Source: Acorus gramineus (lineage: Eukaryota > Streptophyta > Magnoliopsida > Acorales > Acoraceae). Taken from it: a stretch of 64,000 nt of DNA. The notes beneath the pieces were generated by a model. The model worked only from the letters and a program-made list of their open reading frames with translations. It had not been told where the DNA came from and ran no database searches. Where the stretch lies: the NCBI GenBank assembly GCA_030737835.1, contig CM060857.1, positions 4,405,279 to 4,469,278 on the forward strand, given 5' to 3'. Positions 1 to 10,000 of this stretch are shown here, in pieces; within the stretch, counting starts at the first letter, position 1, and every line of letters starts with the position of its first letter. Made by a program: the position numbers and the translations under genes.

Positions 1-545
1 GTATCAATCCAAGCTTAATGTATCTCAATTGCAGTGTGCATTCAGTTAATGTATGAAAATTGTTATGTGAATTATTTTAAATTATAAAGTTTTTAAATTT
101 TTAATTGCATGACTTACTATAATGTCAAGTAATACATATAAAATTAATTAATATGAAATAAATAATTAAAATAAATGCGTAATAACTTAATCAATATTAG
201 GCTCATTTTGAAGGTCTCGACGAGACTTTTCTAATTATATAATATTAATAAATAAATAAATAAATAAGGGGTAGATTTAAACTTAACTTACAAATAGTTA
301 ATAATTAAATTTACGATGAATGATACAAATGGAATTAAAAAAGATTGTATGCATTGAAGGAGGGTATTTAGGGGTTTTACAAAAAAATGAATAGTGAAAT
401 GGAGGCCCCTCCATTTCACCCATCCGACCTGCATATTTGCAGACAAAAACAAACCACCTCTAAATTGGAGCTGCTTTTGCAGCACGGTTGGAATCTCCTC
501 GGGATGCATTTTGGAGAAATGCACCCCGGTTGGAGATGCTCTAAG
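1..545. other. AT-rich flank with a possible MITE end
   Basis: No gene is convincing here. The first 360 bases are AT-rich. At 526-545 the sequence GGTTGGAGATGCTCTAA is the reverse of the GAGCATCTCCAACC terminus found on many plant MITEs, so this may be a MITE end. No matching opposite end was found. The short minus-strand reading frame at 288-524 has no recognisable domain. Confidence 0.35.
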
Positions 546-1006
546 AGGAACCTTAAATTAAAATAATGCAAGAAACAAGAAATGCGAAATAGCCAACAAA
601 ATACACATCCTTATAAGGGTCAATCACCAATGAATTCAGGGATCACGACAACCCCAATCACATATGGAAGCAGTTTCACAAGAGGAGCCAACCCATTCAA
701 CCAAATGAACATGGGGATGGGCAGCCCTGGTGGATCCAAAGATGACAACAGCAGAAGAATTGTATTGATAAGAAAAGACACACAGAACACAAATTGGCAG
801 TAGATTTGAACAGTTGTGGAAGACAGAGTCTCCTCTGGAGGATAGACGAGGCACGACGCCGAAAACAGCGCCACCGGATATGCTACTTTGAGCTTGAATT
901 CTTGAACCTCTGCCATCTGATTGTTCTCTGTCAACAAATCATACAAATTCATGAGGTTGATAGAAGATGGTGAGGCTGAAATTGGGTCTTCACAACAACA
1001 ATAATA
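546..1006 (-). repeat. Left arm of a 0.46 kb inverted duplication
   Basis: The reverse complement of this segment matches 2954-3414 across the upstream leader, the whole reading frame and the downstream AATTTAAGGTTCCT stretch. By eye identity is above 90 percent. The arms are about 1.95 kb apart and point towards each other's 5' ends. The duplicated block includes untranslated flanks, so this is a DNA-level inverted duplication, not two unrelated ORFs. Confidence 0.8.
620..952 (-). CDS. Small hydrophobic membrane protein, unknown function (copy 1)
   Basis: The 110-residue reading frame begins MNLYDLLTENNQ. I do not recognise the family. A short polar N-terminus (residues 1-20) is followed by a hydrophobic stretch (about 23-38), a strong membrane span around residues 50-70 (FVFCVSFLINTILLLLSS), a proline-rich turn (DPPGLPIP) and a last hydrophobic segment (about 80-105). 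This predicts two or three membrane passes. The copy at 2891-3340 encodes nearly the same protein, with about ten substitutions confined to the first half. The second half is identical, which hints at constraint or recent conversion. It could be an intact small gene or a captured exon. Function is not inferable. Confidence 0.45.
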   Translation of the reverse strand: MNLYDLLTENNQMAEVQEFKLKVAYPVALFSASCLVYPPEETLSSTTVQIYCQFVFCVSFLINTILLLLSSLDPPGLPIPMFIWLNGLAPLVKLLPYVIGVVVIPEFIGD

Positions 1007-2889
1007 CCCTTACAGAAATGCATACCTTTCTGTGTAGAATGGAAGGAAGAGTTGGAGGGCACAAATAATGATTTGATGGAATCTGTTTTTATAACCTTCA
1101 ATGCACATTTAATTAATGGATGAAGAGGTCTTCCACAAGTAGTGGACTTTGGAGTCAATGAGAGATTGTTTTGATGCAGTCCAATTTTGACAATGTCAGA
1201 AATTCCTCACCATACAAGTTGTAACCTAATCAAAGACCTTGTGTTGTTATATAAAACAATAGCAGAAACCATTTGCAAAGGTGGTTTTTGATAAGTGCGA
1301 ATCTATCCCCACCAAGTTTTTTTCTTACCCCACTAATCAAAAAAAAAAAAAAACAGTGTTTTTTCTATTCCGACCGATCCGGCCAAGTCGACCAAACTTG
1401 GTCGTTATTTCATATTTTGGACGATCTAACTTAGTCGCCATTTCAGGTTTCTAGCGACCGAACTTGATCGAACAGAATTTGTAATAAAGTTTTAAATTTT
1501 TTTCTTGGAAACTTAATCCCATGACGTATATCATCCTTGGATCTTTCATGCCACTCCAAGTCTGAGTTGTAATGTAGGGAGAATAAATTATTACAATAAT
1601 GATTTTTGGGCCCCAATTGGTAGACCCCATCCTAAGCCCATGAGGTGGCAAGTATGAATTTTCTATATTACCCCCTCACAATTAATCTCTTCGTTGTTTC
1701 CATAACCGGTCCAATAATTACGGGGTTAGTTATGATATGGAGATCACTTCCCTTTCTGGAATATAAGAATTCAATTGCACGTTCAAGAAAATAAAAAATC
1801 ACGAGTTTCATTTTTTTTTTCAATTGTTCTCTCGCAACGAAAACAAACATCAAATTATTTTTTTTCATTCATATTTGATTGGCGGAGAAGAGAAGAGAAA
1901 AACGAGTTTCGTTTTTGTTTTTGTGCAATCTGTTTGTGGTGCAAACATTCAGATTAGGCCAATCGAAACACCCAAAAATTGACGATTTAGAATTTTTAGA
2001 TCCAGTTTATTCGGTGAAAATGAAAACAAACATTGTAATCGTTATTTTTTTTCAGTTTGATCGGTTGAGAATAAAAGAATTACACGATTGTGGTGAAAAC
2101 AATGGCGATCCGTTCAGGTTAGACTGTTTTCGATCTGAATAATTGAATTTGATCTGATTTTTTTAACTGTTCCTTTGAATCTTCATATACTTTTTTTTAT
2201 GCATAATTTAATTTAAATTAAGATATGTGTTCTGTATCAGAATTCTGATGCGTTCTTGTGTTTTACATTCAAGCTTGTATAATCAGCTTTTTAGTGGTGT
2301 GTATATGTACATTTATGCATATTAAGTCATTCAGCATATTTTATAGCTTTGAATGATTGGTATTCAACCCATTAGATTCAATATTCGGTAGTATCAAATG
2401 TGTAGATGTTAATTCCAATTCCAGATACATGTGTATCTTGATATTGTTTCTAGCCCAATTGAAGTTTGATTTATTATTTATATGAATTTGATTGATACTT
2501 ATCTGATTAATATTCAATTACTTATTGTCGTATGTATATAAAGGCTTGAATGACTTTAATTGAAAATCTATGTGTGTTTTGCTAATTAGCTTGTAGACCA
2601 TGAAATTGTTTATTTTTTGTTAAGATCCAGTACTGTATCTTAATTATATAACATGTGATAACTTCCTAATTTTTCAGCAGGCAGTGATGACGATTGTATG
2701 GATGATACATGTGAAGACTCAATTCATTTGGAAGACATCCATGATGCATGTGATCTGAAAACGTTTCAAATATTCTGTGTAATTCATTTGGAAGACTCAA
2801 TTTTTATTAGCTTTCCACCAATGTTGAAGCTGTCGGACTTATAGTCGAATGATTGGATGATGGACAGGACACCATCATCATTTTTCTTC
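1007..2889. other. AT-rich spacer between the inverted copies
   Basis: I see no confident gene. There is a poly(A) run near 1339-1353, then AT-rich DNA. GT-AG-like signals occur around 2116 (CAG/GTTAGA) and 2680 (TTTTTCAG/CAG). They could bound an intron between a short upstream frame (1879-2120) and a short acidic frame (about 2685-2841, reading DDDCMDDTCEDSIHLED). That frame contains a partial internal repeat of the ATTCATTTGGAAGACTCAAT type. No family is recognised, so this is only a possible broken or lineage-specific gene. Confidence 0.3.
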
Positions 2890-2994
2890 AATGCATTATT
2901 GTTGTTATGAAGACCCAATTTCACCCTCATCATCTTTTTTAACCATCATCATGTATTATTGTTGTTATGAAGACCCAATTTCACCCTCACCATC
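2890..2994 (+). repeat. 60-bp tandem duplication (two copies)
   Basis: A block beginning ATGCATTATTGTTGTTATGAA at 2891 recurs 60 bp later at 2951 with few changes over about 45 bp. The period is a multiple of three, so the frame stays open. Confidence 0.75.
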
Positions 2995-3340
2995 TTCTAT
3001 CAACCTCATGAATTTGTATGATTTGTTGACAGAGAACAATCAAATGGCAGAGGTTCAAGAATTCCATGTCAGAGTAGCATATCCGGTGGCGCTGTTTTCG
3101 GTGTCGTGCCTCGTCTATCCTCCAAAGGACACTCTGTCTTCCACGAAAGTTCAAATCTACTACCAATTTGTGTTCTGTGTGTCTTTTCTTATCAATACAA
3201 TTCTTCTGCTATTGTCATCTTTGGATCCACCAGGGCTGCCCATCCCCATGTTCATTTGGTTGAATGGGTTGGCTCCTCTTGTGAAACTGCTTCCATATGT
3301 GATTGGGGTTGTAGTGATCCCTGAATTCATTGATGATTGA
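2891..3340 (+). CDS. Small hydrophobic membrane protein, unknown function (copy 2, longer N-terminus)
   Basis: This 149-residue frame ends in the same 110 residues as the protein at 620-952. The extra 39 N-terminal residues come from two 20-residue repeats (MHYCCYEDPISPS and MYYCCYEDPISPS types) encoded by a 60-bp tandem duplication. The internal ATG at 3011 matches the start of the other copy and is probably the ancestral start, so the longer form may be an annotation artefact. Hydrophobic segments are as in copy 1. No domain is recognised. The conserved second half argues that the frame was coding until recently. Confidence 0.45.
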   Translation: MHYCCYEDPISPSSSFLTIIMYYCCYEDPISPSPSSINLMNLYDLLTENNQMAEVQEFHVRVAYPVALFSVSCLVYPPKDTLSSTKVQIYYQFVFCVSFLINTILLLLSSLDPPGLPIPMFIWLNGLAPLVKLLPYVIGVVVIPEFIDD

Positions 3341-3414
3341 TCCTTATATTGATGTGTATTTTGTTGCCTATATCGCATTTCATGTTCCTTGCATGTTTTT
3401 AATTTAAGGTTCCT
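2954..3414 (+). repeat. Right arm of the 0.46 kb inverted duplication
   Basis: Partner of 546-1006 in opposite orientation. A transcript across both arms could fold into a long hairpin. Confidence 0.8.
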
Positions 3415-3992
3415 ATGATGGGTGTTATTTAACTAGTAAGCATGTTAAACATCTTTTGTTCTTCATTAATTAATCACTTTCAAAGCAGTGTACACATATG
3501 TACGTTGACTTGACTTTTTTGGGTAGGCTCTGAATTCCATGCCCAGGTTGAATTCCATGCCCAAGTGAGCCACAATTATTCATCTACTGCCTTCATTTGA
3601 AGCACAATTCATTTGGACTAATTTCAAATTCGTCCAGTTAAGGTAGAACCTTTTCTTGAAGGATTTGAACTCTCAGAAAAATTAAGATGTTAATAACCGA
3701 GATGAGATTTTCTGTGTAGCAAATAGATGACATGTAAATTAAATATCTATTATAAAAAATAAAAGAACTAAATATTAAAAAATAAAGCAGAATAACTCGG
3801 AGAGAACAAGAAAACCTGGTAGGATCAAAAGAGGAGGGAGGAAGTAAATTCAAGAATATAGATGTCACATATTTCCGAATCTTCACTTTCAATAGGCTGG
3901 TTGATTGATCACTTATTTTTCGGACTAGTTAGATCAGGAGTTAAGCCATCTAACCAAAAAAATAAAAAATAAATAAATCATGAAATTTCTTA
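3415..3992. other. AT-rich intergenic DNA
   Basis: Low-complexity AT-rich sequence without a supportable gene. It ends in TTA at 3990-3992, the target duplication of the MITE that follows. Confidence 0.5.
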
Positions 3993-4110
3993 GGCCTTGT
4001 TTGGATCCGTGGTGGGACGTATTCTGTGGTGAGAAAAACTGCTTAACGCCACCGTGAAACCAAACACATTCTCCATGTTCGCGTTAGGGCAGCTATTCCT
4101 GAGTTAATAG

Positions 4111-4522
4111 TGTTGCGGAAAACCTCCCCAAATAGATCTAGGTTTGAGGGTTTGAGAGAGAAGACGAACAAATAAAACAAACAATCACACATAAGACAAG
4201 GAATTTACGTGGTTCGGCAAATTGCCTGCATCCACGGGAGGCGGTGATGATTTTATTGAGAAGAATTGTCTATGTCCCTCACAATATTTTGTTTTCCTTA
4301 AGAACATATATAGAGGAAACAAACAGTCTGAAGAGGAAACAAACAAATTTAGAAATAAACAGATTTAGTGATCTCAAGAATCTTAGAGATGGATTTTACA
4401 ATCTCCAAAATCTTACAAATATATTTTGCAATCTCTAAATATATTTCGTAATCTCTAAATATATTTCTCAATCTATAAATATATTTCCACCATGACTTCA
4501 ACTTTGGGCCATAGAAACTACA
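4111..4522 (-). repeat. Copia 3' LTR
   Basis: Begins TGTTGCGG and ends ACTACA on the plus strand. It matches 43715-44106 over nearly its full length. The minus strand contains CTCTATATATG near 4309-4317, a plausible TATA box. The stretch GGTGAAGATT next to it on the minus strand (about 4523-4535) is the likely polypurine tract. Confidence 0.85.
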
Positions 4523-4585
4523 AATCTTCACCTGGCACTAAGTTCCGAAGTCATACTTAGCTTCCTCTTTCACATCATCTCCTCA

Positions 4586-5175
4586 TCATCGCATCACCGC
4601 CGCCATCGCCTGCTTAGAAATAATTCCATCTTCGATAACTCCACGTACAAAGTGATATCGTATGTCAATATGCTTGGTGCGGGCATGGTTTACCGGGTTT
4701 TTCACTAAATGAATAGCACTTTGACTGTCACAGTAGACGTCAACAATCTCCTGAGAGATACCCAAATCACCAACTAGGCCTCGTAACCACAAAGCCTCCT
4801 TCACCGCCTCAGTCACAGCCATATACTCTGCCTCCGTAGTAGAAAGCGCAATTGTAGGCTGCAACATAGATCTCCAGCTTACCGGTCCTCCCGATAGTGT
4901 AAACACATATTCTGTCATTGATCGTCGCTTGTCCAAGTCACCTGCATAGTCCGAATCCACATATCCATTGATTTGAAATCAACTAGTCCTGCGGAACTCC
5001 AGTCCTACATCCAAGGTACCCCGAATATACCTCATGATCCATTTCACTGCTTGCCAATGCACCTTTCCAGGATTCGCCATATATTTGCTCACCACACTGA
5101 CTGCTTGTGAAATATCGGGCCGAGTGCATACCATTGCATACATCAGGCTACCAACGGCACTCGCATAAGGAACAT
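4586..5175 (-). pseudogene. pol: Copia pol, end of RT and RNase H domain
   Basis: Minus-strand translation from 5175 reads YASAVGSLMYAMVCTRPD and continues to the RNase H motifs DSDYAGD, LSTTEAEYMA, YCDSQSAIHL and KHIDIRYHF. These are hallmarks of the Copia RNase H, which removes RNA from RNA/DNA hybrids during reverse transcription. One stop lies near 4978, just before NGYVDSDYAGD. The upstream half of the RT lies beyond the Tat-A insertion, from 16580. Confidence 0.85.
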
Positions 5176-6427
5176 TGTCGGTATCGGATTTTGGGAAGGA
5201 GAAGGGGATGAAAGGGGCGTCTCTCTTCCTTCTCTCCTCCCTCGGTCCTCCGGTGGTGGTTTGTGCGTGTGTGGGGGTTCTTCGGAGGCTTGGATCCGGA
5301 GGGCTGCGCCTTAGCAGGCTCGGTCGGATCGTCTCTCGGAAGGGGTGGGTGGTTGGTTGTTCGTTCCTGGCTGAGGCGGCCGACGAGTCCTCAGGAGGAT
5401 TCAGGGGTTGTTGTGATCGCCACCTGCTTTTCTCAAAAAAGCAGGAAAAGTTGGGGAGAATTTGATCGCCTTCGTGGGGAGTTTGTGGGGTCTCTGCTCT
5501 GAGACACGGATATGCCGTACAAATCGGTGAAGACAGGGATCCTCTTCTGCATCGGGAACCTGACTAAAGGAGAATTGGGACTTGAGGTGGGCAAGGGAAG
5601 GGCCGGCTAGTTGGGTTTAGCCGCCTGGTGGGGGGCGGCTAGTTGTGGGTAGCCGCCTGGTGCCTGGTTCGATTTGGGCAGAACCTGGGTAGGGTTTGGC
5701 TTTGGTTTTGGTAGAGGTTAAACTGGATTTAACCTGGGTTTTGGAGAGTGGATTTGGAGAGTGGTTTGGTGTAGGGAATGGGTTTCTCTTTCACTTTCTC
5801 TCAAGGGTTTGAGGTGGTGGTGTGGCTTGATGGTTGGGAATGTGGGTGGTTGAGGGTTATTGATGGGTATTGAATGTGTATTGATTCTTATGAATGATGT
5901 TGGTTGCCTCCCTATTTATAGTAAAAACGGGGTATGGGAATGTCCACTGAGCAATAGATCAAAATGGATAATAAGGTGCTTGATTTGACCTCCCCTTAGA
6001 TCTTTGTTCTTTGATAGTGTCCAGGTGTGGGGCGGCTACTCCTAGGTAGCCGCCCCCATCATAACCTACCATATGTCCCATCTCTGATAAGCGGTGGCTT
6101 GGGTCGGTTACTAAGTATGAACCAGCTGAGATGGGGCGACTAGAAGGGACAATTCATCGCAATCATGCTTGCTTTATGTCCCATCCAGGAAGGCGGTTTG
6201 GGGTCGGTCAGGGGGGCAGCTAGTTGGAACTAGCCGCCTGGTATGGGGCGGTTACTCTCAAGTAGCTGCCCCTGTCTAGGCTCTTAGATATTTCTATGTG
6301 TTGGACTAGGGTTTCTGGTTTCGGTTTCTGAGGGAGTTTTCTATTTGAATGTCCAAAAGTGGTTGTTTTTCAATATTACTTGAAGTAAATTTCTTTTCTT
6401 TCGACAGCCAAAATTAGGGTATCTACA
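5176..6427 (-). repeat. Tat-A 3' LTR (1252 bp)
   Basis: Plus-strand ends TGTCGGTATCG and GGGTATCTACA. The last 150 bp recur at 16430-16579. It contains several GGCGGCTA/TAGCCGCC stem-loops (about 5605, 5633, 6029, 6215, 6245). A CTATAAATAG box on the minus strand (5912-5921) marks the likely promoter. The adjoining ATTGTCCCTCATC at 6428 is the complement of the polypurine tract also present before the Tat-B 3' LTR. Confidence 0.85.
5912..5921 (-). promoter_or_regulatory. TATA box of the Tat-A LTR
   Basis: CTATAAATAG on the minus strand. The same decamer sits at matching places in both Tat-B LTRs (19409-19418 and 41903-41912). Confidence 0.55.
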
Positions 6428-7078
6428 ATTGTCCCTCATCGGACGGAGTCTTTGTATGAAACAGAAAGACTTCGATCGATGATAAGAGACCCTTATTTTG
6501 GCCAGCCCAACCTTCACGAAGTTTAGGACACATGACCAAATACCATTCAGGGAGGTAATTTAGGTCATCAGAGGCTAGGTTTTAACTAGAATGGTTATCT
6601 AAGGAGTGATCCAGGTGGGAGAGTGAGTAAAAGTAAGGAAGCGAGTGATCCAACCCTCGGACAGGGTTCTTAGCCATCGTGCACGTAGCAGCCCAGTGTC
6701 AGTTTCCTCGTGCCTACCACACCCATGCTTGGGTAGCTCAGCAAAGAGGGGATATCGCCGACAAGAAGAAAGAAAAAGGTGTGTTTGATTTGGTGAATTG
6801 GATCATTCAAAAGACAAAGATTCTGAAAAAGCTGTCGGGCAGGGGGCGGTTACTAGCGAGTAGCCGCCGGCTGACTGGGTCCCTTACAACCGAAAAGGAC
6901 CCTCTCTCTTCTGCACGTTTTCAAAAACGGTTCTTATCCCTCCAACACTTCTTCTTCTCCGTTTGAAACCGAAAAACTTGGTTTTTCTTGACTTTGATTC
7001 ACCTTAGATCATTCCTTTCTTCTTGATTTCGAAGCCCTAGTTTCCTTTGGGGCTTTTCTTTTCACGAAATCGGAGGAG

Positions 7079-10000
7079 ATGACGAAGGGGAAGAGGACGT
7101 CTTCAATGATGAAGTGTCTCCGGTCTTCCCGAGAGCAGAGAGGGGCTGTCTCGGGGTATAGCTCATTGGAGAGCGATGGGTCGGAGTGGAGGGTCACAGT
7201 GGAGGCGACCCAAACGGCGGAAACACCGTTGGTGGATGCGGGTGAGGTTGGGGGCACGCTTTTGGGGGCTTCCCCGGGGCTTGAGAGTGGTTTGATCGGT
7301 TACACACGTAAGAGAAAGCGTGGGGATCGACCGGTAGTGGCCGAAGAGGTGGTTTTGGAAGCCGGAGGGTTGGCCAAGGGTGGTATGAGAGGCGAAACAG
7401 GGGGTGAGGGGGCTGTCATTAACTAGGAGATGGCCCGTATCTTGGGTGAGGAATTTGGTGAGGACGAGGGTGGCCTTGGTGATGGTGAGGCTAGTATAGC
7501 GGGTGAGGAAGAGGCGAGGAGAGCCTTGGGTGACTACGAGGTGCTGACCTCCGGTGCGGTGGGTATGGGGAGGGCGGGGGCATTGGGTTTGAGGCCGAGG
7601 AGGCCATGGGTGCTGAGGGTACTGGTGCTGAGGAGGCCGTGGTTGAGGGGGGCGACGACGGGATGGATGATCCCGACGAGGCTGAGGCGGGGACTTCCGA
7701 GGCTACACGAGCCGTGGTATGCCTCTATTTTCCCTTTGTACATTATTTCTATTCTTAGATATATATATGTTTTGGTGGTATGTATGAAATGTGTAAGGAG
7801 TGTATATACGTGTCCTCCTAATAGGCATGCTTGTCGTGTATATGGAAAAATGATCATGGTGGAATTTGGTGTGCATGGCATAAAAAGGGGCAACCTTTAT
7901 TTTTGTTATGCATGTATATATATAAAAGAGGAGGCATGGTGGAGAAACAAAAGAATAAAAAGAACAGTATAGCATAGTATGATCTATATCACGGTTGGAT
8001 TGCATGTATATGGTGAAGAGGCATGCTTTTATATGTACTTAATCAAAAAGGGGGGAAGAGGGGATAGGTATGCATGCATTCATGAGTCTTCTTTATGGTG
8101 GGGTCTATATATGTATGAGCGTTCGTATGTGTATTTAGGGTAGGGGTAATTTTTTGTTTAAGGCGAGCATATTTATAAAAGTGGGGCATGTAAGCATGAC
8201 ATATAATAGAGTAGTAGTATATAAACATATGATAGAGATGACTACGGTGGGATAAAAAGAAAATATGCGATCATATGAAAGGGAGACTGAATCTTCTTTT
8301 AGGCTCATACATTTCATGCTTTTATTTTTTGGTATGTTTGGATATCTTTCTAAGCATGGTTTAGAATGAAAATTTTGTTTTAGGACTCTCACCTTTCGGA
8401 CGTCTTCGGACTAACCCCTCTTCTTCTGGTTGTTATAGCCGCCGAACTGTATTCGAGCCCTCTGGCATGGGACGAAGCGGTGGTATGATGCTCTGAGGTC
8501 GGAGGAGAGGAACCTGGTGGTTGAAGCGAGCTTTCACTCCTTCTTTCTGATTTAGCCGTTCCATGTCCACCGCCCTTATCTAGAGGCGTTGGCGGAGAGG
8601 TGGGATTTGGAGAGCTGCACTTTTATCCTCCCCATCGGTGCGGTGATGCCGACGTTGGAGAACATTCACCGGATCACGGGCCTCCCAGTCTTGGGCGAGG
8701 CGGTGATAGTGGCTACCAGCCCAGACTATAGGGCGCTCTTCCGGGAGTTGATCGGGGATTGGGAGTACATGGAGCCCGAGAGAATGTTGAACTGGATCCC
8801 TCTCGGATAGCTTTTGAGGCAGTACGGCTTGGCTTCTTCACGCGGCGTCAGAAGGGTGAGGCTGCGGCCAGTTTCGAGAGGAGGAGGCTGATGATCGAGG
8901 CGAGAGAGGTGGCCGCGTGCCCACAGAGGGCTCGAAGAGAGTTGAGGGCGTTCTTCCTCTATTTCTTTGGCCGGGTTCTCTTCTCGACGGCCTCCGATAA
9001 GGTCTCCTCTTACTCTCTGTTGCTGATGAGAGACCTAGAGGCCATGGGACGCTTTGCCTGGGGAGCGGCCATGTTGGCTCACCTCTTCGTGGAGTTGTCG
9101 AAGAAGGTGAAGAGGGCCGGGGGCAAGAATCTCGGCGGCTTTGTAGCATTTCTACAGGTATAATTAGTGAAGATAGAAATGATTTGATTTAAGTTCATTA
9201 ACTTCACCTGACTTTGGATTTTGTCTCTCTTTCTGCAGATTTTTGGGTATGAGCACTTCGCTATCGCTCGTCCGACCTAGCTGGTCTTTGATCGTGCCCT
9301 TCCTTGGGCCATGAGATGGGCGCCTCCAAGAGCTTCTCGCTTGCGTTGCCTTGATCAGTTTCGGAAGGTGTTCCATGTCTTGAAGGAAGAAGAGGTATAT
9401 TTTCTGAATTTTCTAGCTTGTACTTGATTTTATTTGTCTAACCTCTCTTCTCATGTCTGTTGTAGATGACTTGGAGGCCCTATGCTGAGGAGGAAGTCCC
9501 CGAGGAGCTATCGCAGGACATCTAGCTAATCTTCTTTAATGAGGTGATCTTTCACGCGATCAGTCGGGTAGTCCGCCAGCTAGGGTACCATCAGTGGGTG
9601 TCGGATCCCCTGCCGAGGTGTCCTTCGATCCCGGTGGCTGGAATTCCTCAGGATACGAACCTCCCAAGGAACATGCAGTGTATGTGCAGGGATGGGTCGA
9701 GAGGGGGACCTTTGTAGAGCGTTGTCCCAAGGTGGTTGATAGCAAGGAGTACATGGCCTGGTTCCGCCAGGAATATGTCGACATCCTCGGGACTATGGAG
9801 GAGGAGATCCCGGACGCCTATGTAAGAAAAGATCCTTTCTCTTTTCCCTCCCTGCTTCTTCTCTTTGTGTTCTAAATGATGTTTTCTTTTGAAGTGAGTT
9901 GGAGAAGAAGCTCGAGACCGCCAACGAGCACCTCCAAGCACAGGCCGGGCAAGTAGAAGGGTTGCGGGCGTAGAGGCGACGCTTGGAGGACCAGGTTCGG

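Noticed and set aside
1774-2142. Protein-coding gene at 1775-2142
   Set aside because: The frames are low-complexity, overlapping and without recognisable domains. Splice-like signals nearby are noted, but a gene model is not supportable.
7534-8392. Minus-strand ORFs of 60-119 residues in Tat-A
   Set aside because: They lie in exon 1 and intron 1 of the antisense PMD gene and lack domain features.
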